From Treponema sp. (lineage in GTDB: Bacteria; Spirochaetota; Spirochaetia; Treponematales; Breznakiellaceae): a stretch of 19,655 bases of DNA. Position 1 is the first letter of the stretch. The number at the start of each line of letters is the position of its first letter. Location of the stretch: NCBI GenBank assembly GCA_031259035.1, contig JAIRLZ010000017.1, positions 1 through 19,655 of the forward strand, written 5' to 3'. The notes under the pieces were generated by a model. That model was given only the letters and a program-made list of their open reading frames with translations, did no database searches and was not told where the DNA came from. Shown piece after piece: positions 7,311-16,151 of the stretch. The translations under genes were made by a program, and so were the position numbers.

Positions 7311-8450
7311 TCAATCTCTCCGGAGATTGTCTCCCTGTACGGTTTTATAGAGGAGCTTGAATTCTTCCGCAATAGACATAAATACGTCAACAAGGATCGG
7401 ATCGAAATGGGCGCCTTTTCCTTCTTTGATGATAGAGACGGCTTTTTCATGCGGAAAGCTATCTTTGTATGGACGCGGAGAAATAAGCGCGTCGTATACA
7501 TCGGCTACGGCCATCAGCCGCCCCTGAAGAGGTATTTCTTGACCGGCAAGTCCTAAAGGATAGCCGCTTCCGTTCCATTTTTCATGGTGAAACCCGGCGA
7601 AAATCTTCGCATGTCGCGTCAATTCATTTGGCCGCGTATACGCCTCAATGCGGTCAATGATGGTGTTTCCGTAATCGGTGTGCCGTTTCATGGTGTTGAA
7701 TTCTTCATCGGTCAGTTTGCCGGGTTTTTGAAGGATAGCGTCGCTTATATAGATTTTGCCCACATCGTGCAACTGCGAAGCCTGCACCACCATTTCAATA
7801 TTCCAGTCAAGCGTTTGCTCCGTGTAAATGTCTTTTTCCTGAAGCTTGTGCAGCAAGATGCCGATGCCGCGGCGCGTTCTTTCAATGTGTCCGCCGGTGA
7901 CGTCATCGCGGCATTCAACCATTTCCGCCATAACGCTAATAACAGCGGCTTGCAGTTCCCAGACTCTCTGCGACTCGGCTTCTATAAGTACGCTCATGTC
8001 TTTCATCATTTTTTGCAGATTGGCGTTAAAATTACGGAACTCCTGTTGCTGACGCTCTATAGCCAGTTGCTGCGTCGCCATAAACAATTGCGTCTCAACA
8101 CGTTTAATTAACACGGGTCCAAAGAACGGCTTGCAAACATACCCAATGGCGGCGCTGTTTAACTTGGCGTGATATTTCGCCAAATCATAATTATCGACAA
8201 TAAAAAGAATCGGGATGCGCGCCGCGCGTGGATCCTTCAAGAGCATTTCAGCCGCTCCGAAACCATCAATTTCCGGCATGTTTACATCAATTAGAATTAA
8301 ATCTGGATACTGTGTTTTTAATATTTCAATCATGCCCGCCGCGGAAATCGCGGTGCATATATCATACTGGTTTGTCAAAATGTTGCGGGCATCCATTAAA
8401 CTGGCAATGTTATCGTCAACAAGCATTATTAAAGATCGGCTGTCGCTCAT
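7311..8450 (-). CDS. Response regulator with HD-GYP c-di-GMP phosphodiesterase domain
   Basis: This is an RpfG-like regulator of 379 residues. The receiver domain (about 6-125) has acidic residues Asp12 and Asp13, phospho-acceptor Asp55 in LILIDVNMP, and Lys107 in YVCKPF. A helical linker (about 126-170) joins it to the HD-GYP domain (about 175-365). There His228-Asp229 lies in LHDVGKIYISDAIL, the distal histidines in HHEKWNGSGYP (GYP 296-298), and the block GRLMAVADVYDAL follows. These residues are those needed for metal binding and for c-di-GMP hydrolysis to GMP. The start has a good AGGAGG four bases before ATG. No histidine kinase is adjacent, so the input signal is unknown. Motility or surface control is likely in a spirochaete but is inferred. 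Confidence 0.93.
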   Translation of the reverse strand: MSDSRSLIMLVDDNIASLMDARNILTNQYDICTAISAAGMIEILKTQYPDLILIDVNMPEIDGFGAAEMLLKDPRAARIPILFIVDNYDLAKYHAKLNSAAIGYVCKPFFGPVLIKRVETQLFMATQQLAIERQQQEFRNFNANLQKMMKDMSVLIEAESQRVWELQAAVISVMAEMVECRDDVTGGHIERTRRGIGILLHKLQEKDIYTEQTLDWNIEMVVQASQLHDVGKIYISDAILQKPGKLTDEEFNTMKRHTDYGNTIIDRIEAYTRPNELTRHAKIFAGFHHEKWNGSGYPLGLAGQEIPLQGRLMAVADVYDALISPRPYKDSFPHEKAVSIIKEGKGAHFDPILVDVFMSIAEEFKLLYKTVQGDNLRRD

Positions 8451-8747
8451 AATGCCTCCTTACCTTTAAACTATATTAGTTGAGCCTGTTCTAAACCCTA
8501 CCCGGCCGCACGTCCGCGTTTTTGAATGGGCTTTGAAACAGACGCAGTTTATCACAGACGCATATTTTTTTCAATCTTGGACTGATGAGAAAACGGATGT
8601 TATAGATCGTTTTCGCCACAGCCATCTCCAAAATCAACCCGAATATATCCATCCGGGCTGTACGCGCCGAACAAATGTTCACACCCGAGTTAATGAACCC
8701 AGAGCGAGGCCCTTGACTTCAACAGCGTTACGGTTTATTGTAATGCT
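8451..8747. other. Divergent intergenic region with imperfect hairpin
   Basis: This gap between the HD-GYP gene and the helicase holds an imperfect inverted repeat. CTGTTCTAAACCC (about 8486-8498) faces GGGCTTTGAAACAG (8528-8541), with small gaps. Its GCCTGTTCTAAA edge matches the hairpin family seen in csaA and hsdM. The helicase promoter lies at the right end. No gene was recognised in between. Confidence 0.5.
8713..8741 (+). promoter_or_regulatory. Probable sigma-70 promoter of the helicase gene
   Basis: TTGACT (8713-8718) and TATTGT (8736-8741) are separated by 17 bases. The helicase ATG begins six bases after the -10 box, where transcription would start, and no ribosome site precedes it. 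If this promoter is used, the mRNA is leaderless. Confidence 0.55.
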
Positions 8748-11393
8748 ATGCATTATCTTGATCTTCCGGTATATAGACACAAAGACCGTATACTTTCCGC
8801 GCTTGAAGCCAATCAAGTGATTGTTGTGGAAAGCCCCACAGGTTCGGGCAAGACCACCCAACTGCCGGTTATCCTGTACGAAGCGGGATACGGCGAACAC
8901 GGCGTTATCGGCGTCACCCAGCCGCGGCGCATCGCCGCGCTCTCGGTGAGCGAGTTCATTGCGAAACAGACCGGCGCGACCTTGCCCGGCGGAAAAAATC
9001 CAGGCGTTGTGGGCTACAAAATGCGGTTTGAGGATAAAACAGATAGTTCCACAAAGATAAAAATAATGACCGACGGCATCCTGCTTCAGGAAATGAAGCT
9101 CGATCCGTGGCTTTCCAGATACAGTTGCATTATTATTGATGAGGCGCATGAACGCAGCCTCAACATAGACTTCATATTGGGGCTGTTGAAGCGGGTTTTG
9201 GATGTCCGTACGGAATTCAAAGCGATCGTGTCGTCAGCGACTATCAACGCGCAGGTCTTTTCAGAATATTTCGGAGAATGTCCGGTGGTGAAGATAGACG
9301 CGGTTTCCTATCCGGTGCAGGTCATGTACGATCCGCCGCTCTTGCCGCAAGGCAAGAACAAGCGGGAATTTCCACGGGAAAGGTCCGGCGCCCAGAAAGG
9401 GCGGACCATTAGCGCGGCGTCCGAAGCGTTTTCCGATCCCGCGCTTGAAAAAATTGTCGGCATTATGGATCGTATTGCCGGCGAAGGGCGCGAAGGCGAC
9501 GTACTCATCTTCCTTTCCGGCGAAAAAGCCATCAAGGATTGTATGGCTCAATTGTATGACGCTCCCTTCGCCTCAAAGCTCCATATCGTGCCGTTGTATG
9601 GAAGGCTTGGCAAGGAGGAGCAGGAGCGGGTCTTTGAACCCGCTCCCACGGGAAAGATCAAAGCGATTGTCTCAACGAATATTGCGGAAACATCGGTTAC
9701 GATTGATGGGATAACCTCGGTGATTGATTCGGGCTTTTCAAAACTCAACTTCTACAATCCGAACACCTACACGTCAAGCCTTGTCGAAGGTCCCATATCA
9801 AAGGCGTCCGCGAATCAGCGAAAAGGTAGGGCGGGGCGCACTCGCGAGGGCGTCTGTTACCGGCTCTATTCACCCAAGGACTTTGACCGGCGTCCGCTCT
9901 TTACCACTGAGGAAATCTACCGCACCGACCTTTCCGAGGTGCTGCTCCGCATGTCCGATCTGGGCGTCACCGAGTTCGAAGAGTTTGACTTTATCTCGCC
10001 GCCCGTTCACGAAGCGGTTGTCGCGGCCATTGAAACGCTGAATCTGCTTGATGCGCTTGAGCCGGATCGCACCCTGTCCACAATCGGCAAGATGATGACG
10101 GAATTCCCTCTTTTGCCCCGCCAGTCGCGGATCATTGTGGAGGCTATTCTGAAGTATCCCCATGTGGTTGAGGAAACCCTTATCGCCGCCGCGTTCCTTT
10201 CATCTCAAAGCCCGTACATCCTGCCCCCGGGCGAGGAATTCGAGGCGCGTCACGCCCACCACCGGTTCCGCGATCCAAACGGCGACTTTGTTTCCTATCT
10301 CAAACTGTACCATGAGTACCGGAACGTCGCCGGCGGCTCGACAAGCAGGGCGCGTTTTTGCGAAAAAAATTACCTTGATCCCAAATCAATGGCTGAAATC
10401 GTCAACATCGTAGGGCAGCTTGGCGAGATAACGGCGGAGATGGGCGTTCCAGCGTTGAGCGGCGGCGCTGTTGAGGATTATTTGTGCTGCGTTGCGCGGG
10501 GCATGATCCAATTCGTGTGCGTCCGCGATGACTGGGATTCCGAGACGTACAGCAGCCTCACCGAAGACGGCATTATCATTCATCCGGGTTCCGTGATGTT
10601 CAAGAGCGAACCGAAATACATTGTCGCGGGCGAAATTGTCAGAACCAGCCGCATGTACGCCATGTCGGTTTCCCCGCTTTCGCCGTCAACGCTTGCGCGG
10701 ATAAGCGAAGAGCTGTTTGTCGCGTTAGGCGGAAGCGCGGTGAAATTCGGGAAGCCTGCGGCGAAACATGGAATGCCGTGGAAAGGGCGCGCGCAGGGAC
10801 AGAAAGCCGTTGATAGCGCTAACGCGCATAGCATCAAGATCGGAAGCGAAGTCTTTGAAGTCAAGATGGTAAAAAAACGGAGGACAGCCGCCCTTCAATG
10901 GGAAAAAATCGCGCGGATCAAAGGCTCGATAAAGGATATGAACCTCAAGCCGTTTCGGGATATACGGGGGCATCTTGTTCTGAAAGACGGCTGGACCATC
11001 TGCCACAATGAACGGCTCGACCGCATTCTGTCTTTCATTCCCCTTATCGATCTCAATGACAGCGTTATAAACGCGGCGCCGGCGAGAGTCTGTCCTGATA
11101 AAACGTACAATTCCCATAACCATCTGCCGGAATTGCTTGAATCGTTTCCTCTGCTGGCGTTGCTCTGTCCCATGCAAAAGGGCAAGACGAGAACGCTGGG
11201 TTTTATCAGCCTGAATACGGACCACAACGGCGCCTACTGGTTTTCCTGCCGGAAAAACTTTTCCGCCTGCGTCAACAGGAGCCTTGCGGCGCTGGAGGAT
11301 CTTATCGACGAGTTGGACGAAACGGTTGATATTGAGGTGAAGGCGGTCATCAACGAGACGTATAGACGGTTGAGCGTTGCGGGTTTCGCATAA
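8748..11393 (+). CDS. DEAH-box (HrpA-like) ATP-dependent RNA helicase
   Basis: This is an 881-residue superfamily 2 helicase of the DEAH/RHA group, likely acting on RNA or ribosomal complexes; a DNA role is not excluded. The first RecA-like domain carries Walker A TGSGKTTQ (31-38), TQPRR (57-61), DEAH (131-134) and SSAT (162-165). The second carries TNIAETSVTI (310-319) and QRKGRAGR (357-364). HA2-like and OB-like regions follow to about residue 650. A further 230 residues form a C-terminal part I cannot assign. It is shorter than E. coli HrpA (about 1,300) and nearer the size of HrpB (about 820), so I give no gene symbol. The gene stands alone, convergent with the phosphonate operon. The family begins just before Walker A, which supports the ATG at 8748. 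Confidence 0.9.
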   Translation: MHYLDLPVYRHKDRILSALEANQVIVVESPTGSGKTTQLPVILYEAGYGEHGVIGVTQPRRIAALSVSEFIAKQTGATLPGGKNPGVVGYKMRFEDKTDSSTKIKIMTDGILLQEMKLDPWLSRYSCIIIDEAHERSLNIDFILGLLKRVLDVRTEFKAIVSSATINAQVFSEYFGECPVVKIDAVSYPVQVMYDPPLLPQGKNKREFPRERSGAQKGRTISAASEAFSDPALEKIVGIMDRIAGEGREGDVLIFLSGEKAIKDCMAQLYDAPFASKLHIVPLYGRLGKEEQERVFEPAPTGKIKAIVSTNIAETSVTIDGITSVIDSGFSKLNFYNPNTYTSSLVEGPISKASANQRKGRAGRTREGVCYRLYSPKDFDRRPLFTTEEIYRTDLSEVLLRMSDLGVTEFEEFDFISPPVHEAVVAAIETLNLLDALEPDRTLSTIGKMMTEFPLLPRQSRIIVEAILKYPHVVEETLIAAAFLSSQSPYILPPGEEFEARHAHHRFRDPNGDFVSYLKLYHEYRNVAGGSTSRARFCEKNYLDPKSMAEIVNIVGQLGEITAEMGVPALSGGAVEDYLCCVARGMIQFVCVRDDWDSETYSSLTEDGIIIHPGSVMFKSEPKYIVAGEIVRTSRMYAMSVSPLSPSTLARISEELFVALGGSAVKFGKPAAKHGMPWKGRAQGQKAVDSANAHSIKIGSEVFEVKMVKKRRTAALQWEKIARIKGSIKDMNLKPFRDIRGHLVLKDGWTICHNERLDRILSFIPLIDLNDSVINAAPARVCPDKTYNSHNHLPELLESFPLLALLCPMQKGKTRTLGFISLNTDHNGAYWFSCRKNFSACVNRSLAALEDLIDELDETVDIEVKAVINETYRRLSVAGFA

Positions 11394-11404
11394 GAAAGCG
11401 GTTT

Positions 11405-11443
11405 ATAGACACGGGAGGAAATCCAATTGTCTCTCACGTCTAT
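11405..11443. terminator. Possible shared terminator hairpin between helicase and phosphonate operon
   Basis: ATAGAC (11405-11410) and GTCTAT (11438-11443) enclose GGGAG and CTCTC, which pair with one wobble after a two-base mismatch. The hairpin fills the gap between two convergent genes and overlaps the last codon and stop of pntC/aepY. No U tract follows. Confidence 0.3.
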
Positions 11444-13278
11444 GAAACAAAATAGCTTCCTAAAACTCCGGTAAAGCGCCGCAGTTCTTCCGGCTGAATA
11501 TCCCCGATATTCGCTATTCTAAAGGCGTTAATCGCGCCCAGTTTGCCGGGATAAATCGTAAAACCATGTTTACGGGCAAGATCATGAAACGTGTCAAAAT
11601 CATAATCGGGCGTTTCCGGTTCAAGGATTGCGGTAATTAAATGGGACTGATTCTCTTCTTTTACCAGCATACGCAAGTTGTATTTTTTAACAGCCGAGAC
11701 AAGAATGCGCCAGCATTCGGTATAACGCCGGTAGCGCTTTTCAATAGTTTCCTGTTTTGTTTCAAGAATTGCCTGCCTAAGCGCGTACAATGTCTGAACA
11801 GGCGGCGTGAAACGGGTTTGTCTATGCTTGACGAAGTAATCATATTGATCGTACAAATTGAGATAATAATTGCGCATACGAATGGCGCTTGTTTTCTCAA
11901 GCTCATTTTTGTTGCAGATGACAAAACAAACTCCCGCCATACCTTGAATATTTTTATTCGAGGAAGCCGCCATGAAGTCTATTCCGAGTTTTTTCATGTC
12001 CATGGGAATACCCGCATACGCGCTTACCGCGTCAACAATCGTTACCAATCCATATTTTTTAGCAAGCGGGCAGATAACATCAAGCGGGTTGAGCAGCCCC
12101 GTCGTGGTTTCGTGGTACACAATGCCGAGATGCGTATAATTCCCCGACTTGAATAGATCTTCAAGTTTTACGATATCAAGCGCTTCATAATTTGAGCTTT
12201 TGAATACCGTGCAAGACAGATTATACACCGCGGCTATTTTTGCCATACGCTCGCCATAAGAGCCGTTATCGACAATCAGGATACGCCCGTTATCAGGCGC
12301 GCAGGACGAAATCATTATTTCATCGGCAGCCGTTCCCGAACCGCCGAAAAGCACCGTCTCGTATTCATCAGGGGGGGCGACAAAAGCGGTCAATTCACGG
12401 CATATCCACGCCATCAAAACGCCGAACTCTTTTTCACGTGGACAAATATCTGGCGCGACCTGCGCGTATTTTACCGTATCGCTCGTTGTCGCGGGTCCCG
12501 GGTTCAATAGTATTTCCCGCCGGACGGCGCGTAACGATTCATTTTCGATGATGCGGGGAAGAATCTCTTGTTCAGCCATTCGCAGGTGGTTCTCATCGTC
12601 TATCTCGCGCCAAGCGTAACGTTCGATTTTGCGGATAAAGACGGGCGATACGTTTGCGCACGCGCTCAGAACGTGTTCATATTCCAATGTGGATTTTTGT
12701 TTATAAGAAGACGCCGTTTCTTCATGTTGCGCGGCGTATTCACACATAGCGTTGAGAAACGTCATCGTCAATTTAGAAATGCCGGTCAATTCGCCGTACG
12801 CCGGCGCTATATCAGCCTTGTTTTTGGATAATTTTTTTAAGATGCCGTCCCGCGCCTCAAGGTATACCTCGTCCCCGGAATGCGTCGCTCCTGATGCCAA
12901 AATGACATTTTCATGTGTCTCGTTGATTAAAACATATAAGCCGATATTGTCATAAATCAGATCGGACTCAAGGAGTAAAAAAGTATCCGTCACATGCGGA
13001 GCGCACGTTTCCAGCGTCCCCATGCTGCCGGTTGAGGCGTAATCCTCATTGTACACCGTCTTGATCGCGGGATATTTCTTTGCAAACGTATCGTACATTT
13101 CATGGAGGTATCCGGCGCCTATGATGATTTTTTCAACGCCCGCTCCGAGTAATTTCCGCACTGACCATTCAATCAAAGTCTTTCCGCCAATTTCCAAAAA
13201 ACCTTTTGGCATTGCCGCGGTTCTATCTTTTAGACGGGAACCGCGTCCCCCCGCGAGTATTACAGCTTCTTTTATCAT
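11440..13278 (-). CDS. pntC: Bifunctional CTP:2-aminoethylphosphonate cytidylyltransferase / AEP transaminase (PntC-AepY fusion)
   Basis: The 612-residue fusion should carry out the last two visible steps of the operon: amination of phosphonoacetaldehyde to 2-aminoethylphosphonate (AEP), then activation with CTP to CMP-AEP. Residues 1-250 are a sugar-nucleotidyltransferase fold with LAGGRGSRL (8-16), Lys25 in MPKGF and metal-binding Asp106 in ESDLIYD. Residues 257-612 are a class V aminotransferase. It starts LLNPGPATTSDTVKYAQ, has HETTTGLLNP (389-398), Asp416 for PLP and Lys442 in SSNKNIQGMAG as Schiff-base lysine. Both domains look intact. The same fusion is known from Treponema denticola. 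The ATG overlaps the ppd stop (ATGA) and has an AGGGG ribosome site. The attachment step (PntA/PntB or another transferase) is not in the window. Confidence 0.9.
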   Translation of the reverse strand: MIKEAVILAGGRGSRLKDRTAAMPKGFLEIGGKTLIEWSVRKLLGAGVEKIIIGAGYLHEMYDTFAKKYPAIKTVYNEDYASTGSMGTLETCAPHVTDTFLLLESDLIYDNIGLYVLINETHENVILASGATHSGDEVYLEARDGILKKLSKNKADIAPAYGELTGISKLTMTFLNAMCEYAAQHEETASSYKQKSTLEYEHVLSACANVSPVFIRKIERYAWREIDDENHLRMAEQEILPRIIENESLRAVRREILLNPGPATTSDTVKYAQVAPDICPREKEFGVLMAWICRELTAFVAPPDEYETVLFGGSGTAADEIMISSCAPDNGRILIVDNGSYGERMAKIAAVYNLSCTVFKSSNYEALDIVKLEDLFKSGNYTHLGIVYHETTTGLLNPLDVICPLAKKYGLVTIVDAVSAYAGIPMDMKKLGIDFMAASSNKNIQGMAGVCFVICNKNELEKTSAIRMRNYYLNLYDQYDYFVKHRQTRFTPPVQTLYALRQAILETKQETIEKRYRRYTECWRILVSAVKKYNLRMLVKEENQSHLITAILEPETPDYDFDTFHDLARKHGFTIYPGKLGAINAFRIANIGDIQPEELRRFTGVLGSYFVS

Positions 13279-14423
13279 ACCTGTTCCCCTATATGCCTCA
13301 TAAACGCCGTTTTATTTTCTATAGGCGATGTTTTCGGTCTGCCCAAATTCTTCCGCGCGCCTTTTTTTACCCGAACTTCAATAAATGCAAGCGCATGACG
13401 CGCCGCCTCCTGTTCCGCGCTGTTTTCCGCAAGCGCCGTCCGCAGATCCGCTTTGGTACGGACACGGTGCGTATGCTCGTAGCCGCACGCGCGCGCGACA
13501 GCGGGCAAGTCTATATCAGCCGCGATGGTCGGCTGTCCGCCGACCGAATCATGCGCGCCATTGTTCAGCGCGATGTGGCGAAAGTTGCGCGGTTTTCGCG
13601 CTCCTATCGCGGCGAGAGCGCCCATGTGCATAAGAAGCGCCCCATCTCCGTCCAGACAGGTGACGTTCAACGTAGGCTTCTGAAGCGCGATGGAAAGCGC
13701 CATTGAAGATGCGTGTCCCATGGACCCGACCGTAAGAAAGTCCCGTTCGTGACCCTCGCGCCGCTTGTCGCGTATCTCATACAACTCCCGCGACGCCATG
13801 CCGGTGGTCGAGACAAATATCTCGTCTTTTCCAGAAGCCGCCACAATCTCTTCAATCGCTTCCTCACGGGTCATTTCCGCTTCAATATCCCGTTTCTTTT
13901 GTAAGCCATACGGCGCGAAAATATCTTTCCGTACAACAAACGCAAACTGCCCGCCTGTTTCAGCGATTTTTTCATAACATAATTCGATTTGTTCGCCCAG
14001 CGCGCTTTCATTATCAGCCATTATCACGTAAGGGATACCCATGCTCTCAAGCAGCGGAACGGTAACCTTCCCCTGTTTGGCGTGCTGTGGCTCGTCAGGC
14101 GCGCCCGGCTGCCCGCGCCACCCGATGACAAGCGTCAGCGGTATACGGTACACATCGGGGTCCGCAAGCGAAAGCAATGGATTCACCGCATTGCCGATGC
14201 CGGAGTTCTGCATATACACAAGCGGTATCTTGTTAGTCGCAAGGTGATAGCCCGCGGCGAGGGCGACCGCCGCGCCTTCATTTGCCGCGATGATATGGCG
14301 TTCGTCGGCGGCATGATCCGTAATATACGCGCAGAAATGCTTCAACAGCGAATCTGGAACGCCCGTAAAAAAATCCACGCCTCGCGACGCCAGCGATTCA
14401 TAAAAAAAACGCGGTTCGATCAT
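13275..14423 (-). CDS. ppd: Phosphonopyruvate decarboxylase
   Basis: Ppd is a thiamine-diphosphate enzyme that converts phosphonopyruvate to phosphonoacetaldehyde, pulling the unfavourable PEP mutase reaction forward. The family start IEPRFFYESLASRGVDFFTG follows the ATG at 14423, which has GAGG eight bases upstream. A GTG at 14444, seven codons earlier and overlapping pepM, lacks such a site, so I prefer 14423 (382 residues). The following positions count from the GTG. The catalytic glutamate is Glu56 in ANEGAAVALAAGYH, QNSGIGNAVNP follows at 79-89, and the TPP/Mg motif runs from GDGALLMHMG (266-275) to the NN pair (294-295). The domain order (Pyr then PP) and length are normal. It lies ten bases after pepM and overlaps pntC by four. 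Confidence 0.92.
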   Translation of the reverse strand: MIEPRFFYESLASRGVDFFTGVPDSLLKHFCAYITDHAADERHIIAANEGAAVALAAGYHLATNKIPLVYMQNSGIGNAVNPLLSLADPDVYRIPLTLVIGWRGQPGAPDEPQHAKQGKVTVPLLESMGIPYVIMADNESALGEQIELCYEKIAETGGQFAFVVRKDIFAPYGLQKKRDIEAEMTREEAIEEIVAASGKDEIFVSTTGMASRELYEIRDKRREGHERDFLTVGSMGHASSMALSIALQKPTLNVTCLDGDGALLMHMGALAAIGARKPRNFRHIALNNGAHDSVGGQPTIAADIDLPAVARACGYEHTHRVRTKADLRTALAENSAEQEAARHALAFIEVRVKKGARKNLGRPKTSPIENKTAFMRHIGEQV

Positions 14424-14433
14424 GCCGTATTCC

Positions 14434-15744
14434 TCATTTTCCACCCGGTATAAGCTCTATAATCTGTTTGATAGGCATACACAACCGGTCCGCCTCAAGC
14501 GAGCGTCCGTTTTTCAGGATCATCTCCGCCGTTTGCATCATGGCGGGGTACGACGCGCGAAGCAGGTGATTCGCGTAAATGACGATATTCGCTCCCCAAC
14601 CGGCAAGTTCTTGTTCCGTATACTGGTTGTATGTGGTCGGAACCAGCGCAAGGGGAACACGCTCATATTCATTCCTGAATTGTTTGCAGAAAGCGCGGAT
14701 ATCCTCGCCGGATGTTTCCTTGCTGTGAATCATGATGCCGTCCGCTCCGGCGGCGACATAGGCTCTTGCGCGTTCCATGGCGTCAGACACCGGAAAACCG
14801 GCTATGAGGCTTTCAAGCCGTGCGACAATCATAAAGTCTTTCGTAACCTGGGCGCGTTTGCCCGCGCTGATCTTCTCGCAGAATTCTGGAATTGGGCATA
14901 ACTTTTGCATTACTTCAACGCCAAAAAGCGAATTCTTTTTTAGTCCTACTTTGTCTTCTATTATTACCGCGCTGACGCCGTTCCGCTCAAGCGTTCTCAC
15001 GGTAAACACAAAATGCTCGCTCTTGCCGCCGGTATCCCCATCGAAAATAATCGGTTTTGTCGTGCATTCGAGAATATCAGTCAAGCCCTGCAAGCGGGTG
15101 GTTAGGTCAACCGCCTCAATATCCGGCTTTCCCTTGCTGGCGGAATCGGTCAGGCTTGACGACCACATGCCGTCAAAGCTGCGCGTTCCGTCTTCCTTCA
15201 CTATTTCAAGATGCTCTACAATAAGAGCGGAAAGACCGGAGTGCGCCTCCATGATCCGCAAAAACGGCTTCGCATCAAGCAAGCGCCGCAACGCCTTGAG
15301 CCTAATGTTAGGCGTCGTTCCGATGGAGCGCATGGCTTCGTTCAGCGAGGAAGAGTCGACGCCCTGCGTATAAGGAATTTCAATGACCTCGCCGCCCAAT
15401 TCTTTCATTACGGCGAACGCTTCCTCGCGCATTTTCTGGTCAGGCCAGTTTTTCCAGTCGTCTCCATGAATTATCGCGTCCGGTTTGTATTCACGCAAAT
15501 TCGGCGTGTAACTCCATTCTTTCTGGGGAACAACCCGCGTCACTCCTTTTATACGTTCTATGATTTGCCGGCGTTGTTCATAGCTGAGAAAGGGCAGTCT
15601 TTTGTACGCGGCGATGGCGGAATCCGTAAGAAGTCCAACCAGTACATCTCCATACTTTTCACCTTCGCGGATAATGTTTATGATGCCCGGATGAATGATG
15701 TCCCCCCTCATCCCAAGATATACAATCTTCCTCTTTTCAGACAT
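14434..15744 (-). CDS. pepM: Phosphoenolpyruvate mutase with N-terminal nucleotidyltransferase-like domain
   Basis: PepM forms the carbon-phosphorus bond by rearranging PEP to phosphonopyruvate, the committed step of nearly all phosphonate biosynthesis. In 436 residues, 1-140 form a cytidylyltransferase-like domain. It contains GMRGDIIHPGI, where the HxGH signature reads HPGI (18-21), and GDDW (94-97). YTQGVDSSSL stands in place of the usual ISST motif. Residues about 145-436 are the isocitrate-lyase-superfamily mutase, with FDGDTGG (234-240) and the diagnostic EDKxxxxxNS motif (263-272, EDKVGLKKNS). This N-terminal fusion is found in other PepMs; its role is not known. The ATG has an AAGGAAAG ribosome site. 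It is the first gene of the operon, with its own promoter and a hairpin in its leader. Confidence 0.93.
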   Translation of the reverse strand: MSEKRKIVYLGMRGDIIHPGIINIIREGEKYGDVLVGLLTDSAIAAYKRLPFLSYEQRRQIIERIKGVTRVVPQKEWSYTPNLREYKPDAIIHGDDWKNWPDQKMREEAFAVMKELGGEVIEIPYTQGVDSSSLNEAMRSIGTTPNIRLKALRRLLDAKPFLRIMEAHSGLSALIVEHLEIVKEDGTRSFDGMWSSSLTDSASKGKPDIEAVDLTTRLQGLTDILECTTKPIIFDGDTGGKSEHFVFTVRTLERNGVSAVIIEDKVGLKKNSLFGVEVMQKLCPIPEFCEKISAGKRAQVTKDFMIVARLESLIAGFPVSDAMERARAYVAAGADGIMIHSKETSGEDIRAFCKQFRNEYERVPLALVPTTYNQYTEQELAGWGANIVIYANHLLRASYPAMMQTAEMILKNGRSLEADRLCMPIKQIIELIPGGK

Positions 15745-15774
15745 AATCTTTCCTTAAAAAACAATGACATACGA

Positions 15775-15809
15775 GCCATGTTCAAAACGTGAGGTTTTAA
15801 AACAGCCTC
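15775..15809. repeat. Hairpin in the pepM leader
   Basis: GCCATGTTCAAAAC and GTTTTAAAACAGCC face each other around a five-base loop, with two or three mismatches. The repeat lies between the pepM promoter and its ribosome site. It belongs to the same GTT...AAAAC hairpin type as those in csaA and hsdM, and may stabilise or attenuate the phosphonate transcript. Confidence 0.5.
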
Positions 15810-15819
15810 ATACACCAAC

Positions 15820-15846
15820 TTTATAATACTTGCCGTCTAGTGTCAA
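15820..15846 (-). promoter_or_regulatory. Probable promoter of the phosphonate operon
   Basis: On the minus strand TTGACA (15841-15846) is followed after 15 bases by TATAAA (15820-15825), or after 17 bases by TAAAGT. The -35 box is perfect. Transcription would start about 70 bases before the pepM ATG and run first through the leader hairpin. Confidence 0.5.
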
Positions 15847-15940
15847 GCGTTTACGCGCACAGCAGACGGTTTGCCGCGCAAATCCGCACAGTTGCATAAT
15901 TTCCTTGCAGATTTATACAAGAAGGTTCGTTATGCGCTTA

Positions 15941-15969
15941 TTCAACAATTCAAAATTTTGTGGTATACT
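15941..15969 (+). promoter_or_regulatory. Probable promoter of hsdM
   Basis: TTCAAC (15941-15946) and TATACT (15964-15969) lie 17 bases apart, upstream of the ATG at 16035, which has an AAAGGTAAG ribosome site. The expression signals survive although the gene is broken. Confidence 0.45.
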
Positions 15970-16151
15970 CATAGGGGGACTTTACCGGTCTTTTCCGTCA
16001 ATCTTGGGCGAATTCAGCAAAGGTAAGAATATAAATGCCAAAACAAAAGAAAATCGGATTTGTGGACGATGACGCGTCGATCAACGCAAGCGCCGAAGTC
16101 GATTCCCTTTGGTCTATCGCAAACACCCTGTGGGGAACCTATTCCCCGGAC

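Noticed and set aside
7311..7330. Hairpin CAATCTC/GAGATTG as a terminator
   Set aside because: It lies within the last codons of the HD-GYP gene and has no U tract on either strand.
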